22,924 bases of DNA from Acidobacteria subdivision 2 bacterium RH1 MAG20 (GCA_002197545.1 NFUO01000131.1:1-22924); one strand, 5' to 3'; shown: positions 15,639-22,507, counted from the first letter of the stretch. Made by a program: numbers and translations. The notes: generated from the letters alone by a model not told the origin.

Positions 15639-15779
15639 CGCTTCTCCCTTGGGGAAGGGAATGGGGCATTTATCTTCTGTGCCCTGTTCCTGTGCCCTGT
15701 TCCCTCACCAACCGGATCGTGACTGAAGCGCTGCCAGCGTGTAAAGCGATCGACAACCGAAGTCAGGAGATAGAACCAA
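15639..15779 (+). promoter_or_regulatory. rpsD leader with 13-base tandem repeat and alternative pairings
   Basis: CTGTGCCCTGTTC is repeated head to tail at 15677-15689 and 15690-15702. A single upstream arm, GGGAATGGGGCA (15657-15668), can pair over 12 positions with either copy: 15680-15691 (three wobbles) or 15693-15704 (two wobbles, plus A15656-T15705). A third hairpin, TCCCTT (15645-15650) with AAGGGA (15655-15660) around GGGG, competes for the same arm. The rpsD Shine-Dalgarno CAGGAG is downstream. Function is not known. Confidence 0.5.
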
Positions 15780-16412
15780 ATGGCACGTTATACAGGACCC
15801 GTCTGCCGCCTCTGCCGCCGCGACGGCACAAAACTCTTCCTCAAGGGAGCCAAGTGCTTTTCAGAAAAATGCCCCGTCGAGAAGCGCAACTTTCCTCCTG
15901 GCCAGCACGGCCAGTCCAAGAAGCAGAAAAAGGTTGTCGGCTACGGTCTCCAGCTTCGCGAGAAGCAGAAGGCCAAGCGCATCTACTTCACGCTTGAGAC
16001 CCAGTTCCGCGCCTATTACCAGAAGGCCTCGAACCGCACCGGCGTCACCGGCGAACTCCTGCTCCAGCAGCTTGAGACCCGCCTCGACAACGTCGCCTAC
16101 CGTCTCGGCTTCGCGATGAGCCGCCGTCAGGCCCGCCAGATCGTCCGCCACGGCCACGTTCAGGTCAACGGCCGCAAGGTCAACATCCCGTCCTTCCAAT
16201 GCAAGGTCGGTGACGAGATCGCGATCCGCGAAGGCTCCAAGGCGCTTGTCGTTCTCGAAGAGTCGAAGAACTTCGCCAGTGGCCAGAATTCTGTCCAATG
16301 GCTCGACATCAACCGCGACAATCTCTCCGGCAAGGTCCTCGCTCTGCCGAAGCGCGAAGACGTCAACCTGCCTGTCAACGAGCAGCTCATCGTCGAACTC
16401 TACAGCAAGTAA
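15780..16412 (+). CDS. rpsD: 30S ribosomal protein S4, zinc-binding form
   Basis: A 210-residue S4, a primary 16S rRNA binder that nucleates 30S assembly and, in many bacteria, regulates its own synthesis. The N-terminal zinc knuckle has Cys9, Cys12, Cys26 and Cys31 (C-x2-C-x13-C-x4-C), the Geobacillus pattern. The S4 RNA-binding domain is seen at about 95-160 ([20 protein letters not shown] and [15 protein letters not shown]). TCAGGAGATAGAACC precedes the start. Length is normal. Confidence 0.98.
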   Translation: MARYTGPVCRLCRRDGTKLFLKGAKCFSEKCPVEKRNFPPGQHGQSKKQKKVVGYGLQLREKQKAKRIYFTLETQFRAYYQKASNRTGVTGELLLQQLETRLDNVAYRLGFAMSRRQARQIVRHGHVQVNGRKVNIPSFQCKVGDEIAIREGSKALVVLEESKNFASGQNSVQWLDINRDNLSGKVLALPKREDVNLPVNEQLIVELYSK

Positions 16413-16430
16413 CTGTAGCCCTTTTATTTG

Positions 16431-16478
16431 TCATTCCGTAGCGCAGCGGAGGAATCTGCTTCTCCTCCGCTGCGCTAC
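16431..16478. repeat. Dispersed palindromic repeat, 16-bp perfect stem
   Basis: In the 161-base rpsD-rpoA spacer, GTAGCGCAGCGGAGGA (16438-16453) is exactly inverted at 16463-16478 with a 9-base loop ATCTGCTTC. It is preceded by TCATTCC. No T-run follows. The core GCGCAGCG recurs at 18917-18951 and, weaker, at 18414-18444, so this looks like a dispersed REP-like element in a core operon. The rpoA ribosome binding site AAAGGAG is far downstream, at about 16560. Confidence 0.6.
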
Positions 16479-16573
16479 CGAAGCACCAAGCGTCACACAC
16501 AACTTAACCCGTAACAGAACCACCCGCCGGTCCGCAAAATGCATCGCGGCCAGGACGGATAAAGGAGAAACAC

Positions 16574-17671
16574 ATGCTTTGGAGAGGATTCCAAAAACCC
16601 AAGCGCCTCGCAGTCGACACCGAAACCCTCACCGACAAGTACGGAAAATTCTCGGCCCAGCCTTTTGAGCGCGGCTTCGGCACCACCATCGGCAATGCGC
16701 TCCGCCGCACGCTGCTTTCGTCCATCGAAGGCGCAGCCGTCACCGCCGTCCGCATCGAAGGCGTCCTGCACGAGTTCCAGTCGATCACCGGCATCGTCGA
16801 AGACGCAACCGACATCATCCTGAACCTGAAGCAGATCCCCTTCAAGCTCAACGGCGAAGGCCCCAAGGCCCTCTACCTCCGCGCCGATCAGGCGGGCGTC
16901 GTCACCTCAGGCTCCATCGAGGCCGATGGCGACGTCGAGATCCTCGACAAGAGCGTCTACATCTGCACCATCTCCGAAGGCGGCAAGATCGACATGGAGA
17001 TGCGCCTCAAGCGCGGCCGTGGCTACATCTCTGCCGACAAGAACTTCGACGCCGATCTCGGCCTGGGCTTTATCCCCGTCGACTCCGTCCACTCGCCCGT
17101 CCGCAAGGTCAACTACCTCGTCGAGGCCGCCCGTCTCGGCCAGATCACCGACTACGACAAGCTCACCGTCGAGATCTGGACCAACGGAACCGTCCTCCCG
17201 GCAGACGCCCTCGGCCTCTCCGCCAAGCTGCTCAAAGACCACATGACCATCTTCATCAACTTCGAAGAAGAGCTCGAAGCCGGTCATGACGGCCTGCACG
17301 ACGGCCCCGCGCTGCAAAACGACAACCTCAACCGTTCTGTCGAAGAGCTTGAGCTCTCCGTCCGCAGCTACAACTGCCTCAAGAACGCCAACATCATCAC
17401 CATCGGCGAGCTCATCCAGAAGACCGAAGCCGAGATGCTCAAGACCAAGAACTTCGGTCGCAAGTCCCTGAACGAGATCAAGGAAATTCTCGCGCAGATG
17501 GGCCTCTCACTCGGCATGAAGATCGACGAGAACGGCAACCCGCAGCCCGGACCGACCTCCGTCCTGCCCGCAGCCACCCTCGCCGCCAGCTTCGGCAACT
17601 TCGACGACGACGATGAGGACGAAGACGAAGAAGATGACTTCGATCTTCCCGCCGAGCCGGAAAACTTCTAA
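16574..17671 (+). CDS. rpoA: DNA-directed RNA polymerase subunit alpha
   Basis: A 365-residue alpha subunit. The N-terminal domain has [20 protein letters not shown] and [16 protein letters not shown], for dimerisation and beta/beta-prime assembly. After a linker, the C-terminal domain (about residues 253-320) has the [19 protein letters not shown] and [14 protein letters not shown] pattern for UP-element and activator contact. It is about 35 residues longer than the E. coli protein; the excess is a tail ending in a run of 13 acidic residues in 14 (from about residue 344). AAAGGAG precedes the ATG. Confidence 0.98.
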   Translation: MLWRGFQKPKRLAVDTETLTDKYGKFSAQPFERGFGTTIGNALRRTLLSSIEGAAVTAVRIEGVLHEFQSITGIVEDATDIILNLKQIPFKLNGEGPKALYLRADQAGVVTSGSIEADGDVEILDKSVYICTISEGGKIDMEMRLKRGRGYISADKNFDADLGLGFIPVDSVHSPVRKVNYLVEAARLGQITDYDKLTVEIWTNGTVLPADALGLSAKLLKDHMTIFINFEEELEAGHDGLHDGPALQNDNLNRSVEELELSVRSYNCLKNANIITIGELIQKTEAEMLKTKNFGRKSLNEIKEILAQMGLSLGMKIDENGNPQPGPTSVLPAATLAASFGNFDDDDEDEDEEDDFDLPAEPENF

Positions 17672-17769
17672 AGGCAACAATCACAGCGAAGGGATCACTC
17701 AATATTGGTCCCTTCGCCTTCAAAAAAGCAGTACCGGCTCACGGCTAAAGCCGAGTCGAAGGAGATCAA
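17672..17769 (+). promoter_or_regulatory. Two hairpins in the rpoA-rplQ spacer
   Basis: GCGAAGGGA (17686-17694) pairs perfectly with TCCCTTCGC (17709-17717) across a 14-base loop; an A-run rather than a T-run follows. Then CGGC (17742-17745) pairs with GCCG (17750-17753) around TAAA, in the same style as other spacer hairpins. The rplQ Shine-Dalgarno GAAGGAGATC follows. Confidence 0.5.
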
Positions 17770-18249
17770 ATGCGCCACCGCAATGCAGGATTCAAACTAG
17801 GCCGCAACACCAGCCACCGCCGCGCCATGCTGCGCAACCTTGTCACCTCCATCATCCTGATGGACCGTGTCGAGACCACCATTACCAAGTGCAAGGCCAC
17901 ACGCCCCCTCGTCGAGAAGATGATTACCCTCGGCAAGCGTGGAGACGTCCATGCCCGCCGCCAGGCTGCCGCCTATCTCATGACGCCGGAGTCCGTCGAT
18001 CGTCTCTTCGCGGTGGTCGCGCCGCGTTACGGAGCTCGCAACGGCGGTTATCTCCGCATCGTACGCAGCGGAGCCCGCAAGGGTGACGCCGCTGAGATGG
18101 CCTTCATCGAACTCCTCGGCGCCGAGCACGAGCTGAACGAGAAGGCGCAGAAGCGCGCCGAGGCCCGCACCAAGAAGCGTGAGGAACTCGCCAAGCAGAT
18201 GGAAGAGCGCAATCCCGGCGAAGCTCCGGACCCCAACGCCGAGGCCTAA
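17770..18249 (+). CDS. rplQ: 50S ribosomal protein L17 with C-terminal extension
   Basis: A 159-residue L17, near the tunnel exit. It begins MRHRNAGFKLGRNTSHRRAM, in part the PROSITE-type signature, with LVTSIILMDRVETTITKCKA and YLRIVRSGARKGDAAEMAFIE. Bacterial L17 typically ends near residue 116-130; here a charged, helix-prone tail (KAQKRAEARTKKREELAKQM) and an acidic end are added. It is the last gene of the alpha block and is closed by a terminator 21 bases after the stop. Confidence 0.97.
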   Translation: MRHRNAGFKLGRNTSHRRAMLRNLVTSIILMDRVETTITKCKATRPLVEKMITLGKRGDVHARRQAAAYLMTPESVDRLFAVVAPRYGARNGGYLRIVRSGARKGDAAEMAFIELLGAEHELNEKAQKRAEARTKKREELAKQMEERNPGEAPDPNAEA

Positions 18250-18270
18250 ACCAGCACCATCGCTCATTCA

Positions 18271-18303
18271 AAGGCGCATTCCAAAAGGATGCGCCTTTTC
18301 TTT
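18271..18303 (+). terminator. Intrinsic terminator of the ribosomal cluster
   Basis: AAGGCGCAT (18271-18279) pairs perfectly with ATGCGCCTT (18289-18297) around a 9-base loop, followed by TTTTCTTT through 18303. Its position just after rplQ makes it the end of the S10-spc-alpha transcript. It is the only strong rho-independent terminator seen in the window. Confidence 0.9.
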
Positions 18304-18380
18304 ACCTTCAATGCATCTATGCAGGCCGACCGGCACATCAATTAGGGAATTTTCTTGTTTCTATGAGGCAAAGAAGCACG

Positions 18381-18444
18381 TCATCTCGACCGAAGCAGAG
18401 CACAGTTTCACCGTGCGCTGCGCAGTGGAGAGACCCCTGTATTT
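18381..18444. repeat. Dispersed intergenic repeat between rplQ and the ArsR gene
   Basis: The stretch reads GTCATCTCGACCGAAGCAG ... GCGCTGCGCAGTGGAGAGAC then CCCTGTATTTCG. It resembles the element at 18917-18951 (AGCGCAGCGAAGAACCCC, GGTATTTTG) and has an internal stem CAGAGCAC / GTGCGCTG with one mismatch. I recall similar repeats from acidobacterial intergenic regions but could not check. No gene is visible between 18304 and 18487. Confidence 0.5.
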
Positions 18445-18487
18445 CGTCTTTCATTTTGACCCGCAAGCCCTTATATCATTTGTGAAA

Positions 18488-18799
18488 ATGCCCTACAGTA
18501 GTCAAGTGGCCGCAATAAAGCATGTTACCCTCACAGACCGCCAGATCTCCCTCATCGCCCGCGCACTCGCCGATCCGCGCCGCTACGAGATCCTCGAGAA
18601 GATCGGCCGATGCAATGCCTCCACTGCCTGCAGCGATATTCGAGGCTGCCTGCCCATCACTCCCGCCACGCTCTCCCACCACATGAAGGAATTGGAGTAT
18701 GCCGGTCTGATTGACGTTCAGCGCGAAGGTAAATTCGTGAACTACACCCTGCGTCGCGACATACTTCAGGCCTACCTCGACCGTCTCTCTAAAATTTAG
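18488..18799 (+). CDS. ArsR-family winged-helix transcriptional regulator
   Basis: A 103-residue single-domain DNA-binding protein. The N-terminal helix ALADPRRYEILEKIG and the recognition region LPITPATLSHHMKELEYAGL, then wing residues REGKFVNYTL, are typical of the ArsR/HTH_20 type. Three cysteines (42, 48, 54) lie just before the recognition helix and might sense metal or redox state, but the classic ELCVCDL site is absent. No Shine-Dalgarno is seen; a TATCAT -10-like box at 18474-18479 would place +1 at or just before the ATG. A GTG at 18482 is an alternative start. Targets are unknown. Confidence 0.85.
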   Translation: MPYSSQVAAIKHVTLTDRQISLIARALADPRRYEILEKIGRCNASTACSDIRGCLPITPATLSHHMKELEYAGLIDVQREGKFVNYTLRRDILQAYLDRLSKI

Positions 18800-18916
18800 C
18801 CGAAGCAAATCCCTTTATCGCCTCTACCTTTATTGCCCCTAGGGAGTCTTGCAACTGCCTTTGTCAGGCTCTGGCGCAGTTTTGTAGATGCTATAGAAGT
18901 CATACAAAACATTGGT

Positions 18917-18951
18917 TATTCTGAGCGCAGCGAAGAACCCCGGTATTTTGC
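18917..18951. repeat. Dispersed intergenic repeat, third copy
   Basis: In the 202-base gap between the convergent ArsR and GGDEF genes lies TTCTGAGCGCAGCGAAGAAC then CCCGGTATTTTG, sharing the GCGCAGCG core with 16431-16478 and the CCCxGTATTT end with 18381-18444. No clear terminator for either neighbour is visible in this gap, and no other gene. Confidence 0.45.
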
Positions 18952-19001
18952 CTTTGCTGTTGTCTGTTCTTCGATCCTCTACACCTACTCCAAAACTGCC
19001 C

Positions 19002-20459
19002 TTAAGCCGCGTTACTCCTATGCACCACCACGCGGTTCTTTCCAGCCCGCTTGGCGGCATACAGAGCCTCATCGGCCATCTCCACTAACTGATACCCATT
19101 GGACAGCGAGTCGTTCATCGCAGCCATTCCGATGCTGATCGTCAGCGGAGCATTTTCCCACGGCTCATTAGCCACCCTCGTCATCACTCGCCGAGTCAGC
19201 CCCAGCGCGCTCTCCTCGCCGCTCTCCGGCAGCAGCACGACAAACTCTTCTCCGCCATATCGTGCCGGCAGGTCCGGTAGACGCACGGTAGTTCGCAGAA
19301 TCATGCCCAATCGGCGCAACACTTCATCTCCTGCCGCATGGCCCCATTGATCGTTGACCTTCTTGAAGTCGTCCACATCGATCAACAGCACCGAAAGCGC
19401 GCGCTTCCGTCGCCGCGCCATCGAGAACTCCATCACCAGCCGTTCCTCAAATGCCCTGCGATTTCGCAGCCCCGTCAGTTCGTCCGTCACCGCCAGCTTG
19501 CGCAAACGGTCGTTCGCCTCTTCCAGTTCGCGGTGGTAGCGCTCCAGTTCAGCCTTGTGCGCCACATCCTCGGAGACATCCACCGCAACGCCGGCCAGCA
19601 GCACATTCCCCGCCGAGTCGTGACATGGAAACTTGAACGATCGCAGCGATCCGATGATGCCGTCCGCCCCGCGAACCTGTTCCTCAGTTTCCACCATCTT
19701 CCCCCCGGCCATCACCTCAAGATCGTGCGCCCGCACCGACTTCGTCAGGTTCCGAGACCATAATTGCTCATCCGTGCGCCCCAGCCACGCATACTCGCTC
19801 ACGCCAAACCGTCTCGCAAAGCTCCGGTTGTAAAAAAGCAGCCTGCCGGCCGAATCTTTGATATAGCTCAAAAAGGGGCTGGCATTCATAAATGCGCGAA
19901 ACAGCTCTTCGCTCGCTCGCAGATTCGCGGCGGATATTTCTTTTTCCTGCAAAGCCTGTTCCAGCGCCGTTCGCTGCACCAGCAGTTCGAGCCGGGCGCT
20001 CACTTGTCTTCCCAGCACCTCCAGCGTATGCATCTGGTCTGCGCTCAGCGCGCGCGGAAACATATCCATCACACACAATGTTCCCAGAAGATCTCCGTCC
20101 ACCGTCTGTAACGGAACGCCGGCAAAAAAACGCAAAGCCGGATCGCCGCCTACCAGAGGGTTCGAAGCAAACCGCGGATCGGCCATTGCATCCTTCACCA
20201 CAAACAACCCGAACTGCCGGACGACATGCGCGCAAAATGCCGCTTCTCGCGGAGTCCCCCGTCGCTTCAGCTCGTCTGTCGATCGAAACCATTGTTGCCG
20301 CTCGTCCAGCAGCGTCACCAGTCCCACCGGTGTTCCGCAGATTGCAGCCGTCAGCTTCACCAGTTCATCGCACTCCTGCTCGGGCTGGGAGTCCAATAAG
20401 TCTTGTGTCCATATGGTCTTCAGACTGGCATTCTCATTCTCAGCTAGCCGCACACTCAT
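19002..20459 (-). CDS. GAF-PAS-GGDEF diguanylate cyclase
   Basis: A 485-residue cytosolic protein with no membrane segment. A GAF domain (about 20-165; FFAGVPLQT, LGTLCVMD), a PAS domain (about 183-305; LLFYNRSFARRFG), a coiled linker (300-322) and a GGDEF domain (about 323-480) are visible. The active site reads GGEEF at 402-406, metal ligands are at Asp361 (LLIDVDDFK), and an RxxD product-inhibition site (RLPD, 393-396) lies five residues before it. It should make cyclic di-GMP from two GTP in response to an unknown signal. The start ATG (20457-20459) has only a weak GGTGA upstream. Confidence 0.93.
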   Translation of the reverse strand: MSVRLAENENASLKTIWTQDLLDSQPEQECDELVKLTAAICGTPVGLVTLLDERQQWFRSTDELKRRGTPREAAFCAHVVRQFGLFVVKDAMADPRFASNPLVGGDPALRFFAGVPLQTVDGDLLGTLCVMDMFPRALSADQMHTLEVLGRQVSARLELLVQRTALEQALQEKEISAANLRASEELFRAFMNASPFLSYIKDSAGRLLFYNRSFARRFGVSEYAWLGRTDEQLWSRNLTKSVRAHDLEVMAGGKMVETEEQVRGADGIIGSLRSFKFPCHDSAGNVLLAGVAVDVSEDVAHKAELERYHRELEEANDRLRKLAVTDELTGLRNRRAFEERLVMEFSMARRRKRALSVLLIDVDDFKKVNDQWGHAAGDEVLRRLGMILRTTVRLPDLPARYGGEEFVVLLPESGEESALGLTRRVMTRVANEPWENAPLTISIGMAAMNDSLSNGYQLVEMADEALYAAKRAGKNRVVVHRSNAA

Positions 20460-20710
20460 CAGTCACCGTAAGGTCAACAGTAAGAATATCCGTCCCACTG
20501 GTCTCGATGCCATAAGCTTCTTCTTCTGCTTACGAGAGTAACCATAGGTGAGGGTAACTTTTGTTACTGGTATTTGACCGCTCCAATCAACACGTTTAGA
20601 TGCAGATTAAGTTAGAAGTTGCAGATAAAAAATCGTCGTCGCAATCATCATTTTGACTAACTACAATCAAAAGAAGGACTAAGAAGCATCAAGCAAAAAA
20701 AAACCAGAAA
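20460..20710. promoter_or_regulatory. Divergent promoter region between the GGDEF gene and the ylxP-like gene
   Basis: This 251-base AT-rich gap must hold both promoters. Three GTAAC half-sites occur: AGTAAC 20537-20542, GTAAC 20554-20558 and the inverse GTTACT 20563-20568, giving a possible operator. TTGACT (20653-20658) and TACAAT (20662-20667) are promoter-like hexamers toward the + strand gene, but not correctly spaced with each other. An A9 run precedes the ylxP-like ATG. No confident promoter is called. Confidence 0.35.
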
Positions 20711-21007
20711 ATGCCGATAGCCAAACTGACCATCGAACTGGAGATTCCGCACGCGCAATCGCTCAAGGACCGTCGCCAGGTCGTTCGCTCCATCAAAGAC
20801 AAGCTTCGCCACGGCTTCAATCTCTCCATTGCTGAGCTTGACGACGGAATCGTCTGGAACCGGGCAACCCTGGGCATTGCCGCCATCTCTTCGTCCACCA
20901 GTTATCTCACTGGACAGATCCAACTCATCGACGATGCCGTGCATCGCCTGGCTGCCGGACTAAGCGCCGAAATCATCGATTCTTACGCTGAAATACTGCC
21001 CGAATGA
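20711..21007 (+). CDS. DUF503 family protein (YlxP-like)
   Basis: A 98-residue protein with the DUF503 pattern: IAKLTIELEIPHAQSLKDRR then VRSIKDKLRHGFNLSIAEL and a SSS-x-SYL segment. YlxP proteins are encoded next to rbfA in many bacteria (infB-ylxP-rbfA) and are thought to assist ribosome biogenesis, but the molecular role is not settled. Here it lies 84 bases before rbfA, which supports the call. No Shine-Dalgarno is obvious. Confidence 0.88.
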   Translation: MPIAKLTIELEIPHAQSLKDRRQVVRSIKDKLRHGFNLSIAELDDGIVWNRATLGIAAISSSTSYLTGQIQLIDDAVHRLAAGLSAEIIDSYAEILPE

Positions 21008-21091
21008 CCCGCGGTTTCGTCTCCTCCCATAACGGAGCTAGGTCAAACGCTTGAACTTTGATATCCTCAACCGTTCACCCTGTAGAAACAT

Positions 21092-21481
21092 ATGCCCGAG
21101 CAACGAGCCAGAACGTACCACCGCAACCGAGTAGCAAACACCTTCTCCGAAGAGATCGGCGCAATGCTCGAGGGCGAACTCTCCGACCCGCGCATCGCCC
21201 CAAGCTACGTCACCGACGTTGTCCTTGCCCCCGGCGGCAAATCCGCCCGTGTCTTCATCGCTGTCCACGGCAGCGAGCAGAAAGAAGACTCCACCCTCGA
21301 AGCCCTCACCACGGCTCGCGCCTATATCCGCACGCAACTCCGCGACCGCATGGGTGTTCGTCACGTCCCGGAGCTCAGTTTCGCTATCGACCGCTCCGAA
21401 AAGATGACTGGCCGCATGGACGAACTCCTGGGCCGCATGCGCAAACGCGAAAAGAAGAAGGCGGCCCCATCCAAGCCATGA
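21092..21481 (+). CDS. rbfA: 30S ribosome-binding factor RbfA
   Basis: A 129-residue KH-like protein that binds pre-30S particles during late 16S rRNA maturation. It has HRNRVANTFSEEIGAMLEGE, LSDPRIAPSYVTDVVLAPGG and ends RHVPELSFAIDRSEKMTGRM, then a Lys-rich tail, all family-like. The stop TGA overlaps the next gene's ATG (ATGA), a sign of translational coupling. The Shine-Dalgarno is not visible within 15 bases of the start. Confidence 0.94.
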   Translation: MPEQRARTYHRNRVANTFSEEIGAMLEGELSDPRIAPSYVTDVVLAPGGKSARVFIAVHGSEQKEDSTLEALTTARAYIRTQLRDRMGVRHVPELSFAIDRSEKMTGRMDELLGRMRKREKKKAAPSKP

Positions 21482-22482
21482 CGCACGAATCGACACATGA
21501 ATCTACGCATGAATCCACGCATGGATCCAGGATTGAAGCGCTGCTCGAAGCCTTCCGCGCGAGCCCCCGGTTCATCCTTACCTCGCACGCCCGGCCCGAC
21601 GGCGATGCCATCGGCTCTGTCCTCGCTCTCGCTGAAATTCTCGACCAGATGGGGCGTCAGACCGATGTCGTCTTCGCAGACCCCGTCCCTCTCATCTACC
21701 GTACCTTGCCCAACGTCGATCGTATCCACCACACCCCATCCGCCGCCGACATCGCCGATCACAGCATTCCGGCGATCCTCCTCGAATGCGACGGCATCGC
21801 CCGCACCGGTCTCCTCGGTCTTGATGAAGATCGCCCACTCATCAACATCGACCACCACGCCAGCGGCCGCCATTTTGCCGGAGTCAACTGGATTGACGAG
21901 CACGCCTGCGCTGTCGGAGCCATGGTCTACCGCATCGCCCTCGCCGCGAAGGTCGAAATCACGCCCAGCATGGCCACCTGTCTCTACACCGCCATCTTGT
22001 CCGACACCGGCGCCTTCACCTACTCCAGTACCAACGCCGACACCTTCGCCCTCGTCCACGATCTTGCTCTCCACGGAGCGAACCCCGGCAAGATAGCCCG
22101 CGATGTCTACTTCTCCAACTCCATCAGCAAAATCCGCCTTCTTGGCGCGGCCCTCTCCAATCTTCAGTGCGAAGGCAAGGTCGCCTGGTCCTGGGTCACC
22201 AGCAACGACATGGAAACTACGGGTGCCGATGCCGAGGACTGCGAAGGCGTCGTCAACTATCTCATCAGCATCGCCGGCATCGAGTCCGCTGTCTTCCTGC
22301 GCGAACTTCCCGCGGTCAACGAGTTTCGTCTCAGCATCCGCAGCAAAGGCAAAATAGACGTCGCCCGCATCGCCGAATCGTTCGGTGGCGGCGGCCATCG
22401 CAGCGCCAGCGGGTGCACCCTCGGTGGACCTCTCGACGTGGCGACCGAACGTATCCTTACCCAACTCCGCACGGGACTCTGA
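21478..22482 (+). CDS. DHH/DHHA1 phosphoesterase, NrnA-like (nanoRNase / pAp phosphatase)
   Basis: A 334-residue protein of the bifunctional oligoribonuclease and pAp phosphatase family. Metal-binding motifs are clear: SHARPDGDAIGS (36-47), ECDGIAR (Asp105), IDHHASG (124-130) and SDTGAF (175-180) in the DHH domain, and GGGGHRSASG (303-312) in the DHHA1 domain. It should degrade short RNA and perhaps dephosphorylate pAp. It overlaps rbfA by 4 bases. The first 16 residues are unusual: a 12-base unit repeated four times (21481-21528) encodes THES-THES-THES-THGS, so a tandem expansion is likely. Confidence 0.92.
   Translation: MTHESTHESTHESTHGSRIEALLEAFRASPRFILTSHARPDGDAIGSVLALAEILDQMGRQTDVVFADPVPLIYRTLPNVDRIHHTPSAADIADHSIPAILLECDGIARTGLLGLDEDRPLINIDHHASGRHFAGVNWIDEHACAVGAMVYRIALAAKVEITPSMATCLYTAILSDTGAFTYSSTNADTFALVHDLALHGANPGKIARDVYFSNSISKIRLLGAALSNLQCEGKVAWSWVTSNDMETTGADAEDCEGVVNYLISIAGIESAVFLRELPAVNEFRLSIRSKGKIDVARIAESFGGGGHRSASGCTLGGPLDVATERILTQLRTGL
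21481..21528 (+). repeat. Four-copy 12-base tandem repeat at the nrnA-like start
   Basis: Units at 21481-21492, 21493-21504, 21505-21516 and 21517-21528 each follow the pattern ACGCATGAATCC with one to three changes. They encode Thr-His-Glu-Ser three times and Thr-His-Gly-Ser once. The 12-base period keeps the reading frame, so copy number could vary without loss of the protein. Confidence 0.85.
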
Positions 22483-22507
22483 TAGCCTTGTCTCGTTACC
22501 TCACCAA

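Noticed and set aside
18179..18487. Upstream extension of the ArsR-type gene back into rplQ
   Set aside because: The extension crosses the terminator and a repeat element and has no family similarity; the conserved protein begins at 18488.
20653..20667. TTGACT and TACAAT as a sigma-70 promoter pair
   Set aside because: They are only 3 bases apart, so they cannot serve together; partners at proper spacing are poor.
21481..21528. Tandem repeats as a CRISPR-like array
   Set aside because: Units are 12 bases with no spacers and are in frame in a coding region.
21361..22464. Long open frame (367 codons) on the minus strand opposite the nrnA-like gene
   Set aside because: It mirrors the DHH gene, whose motifs are unmistakable; the antisense translation is low-complexity Gly/Val/Asp-rich with no recognisable domain, as expected from GC-rich codon bias.
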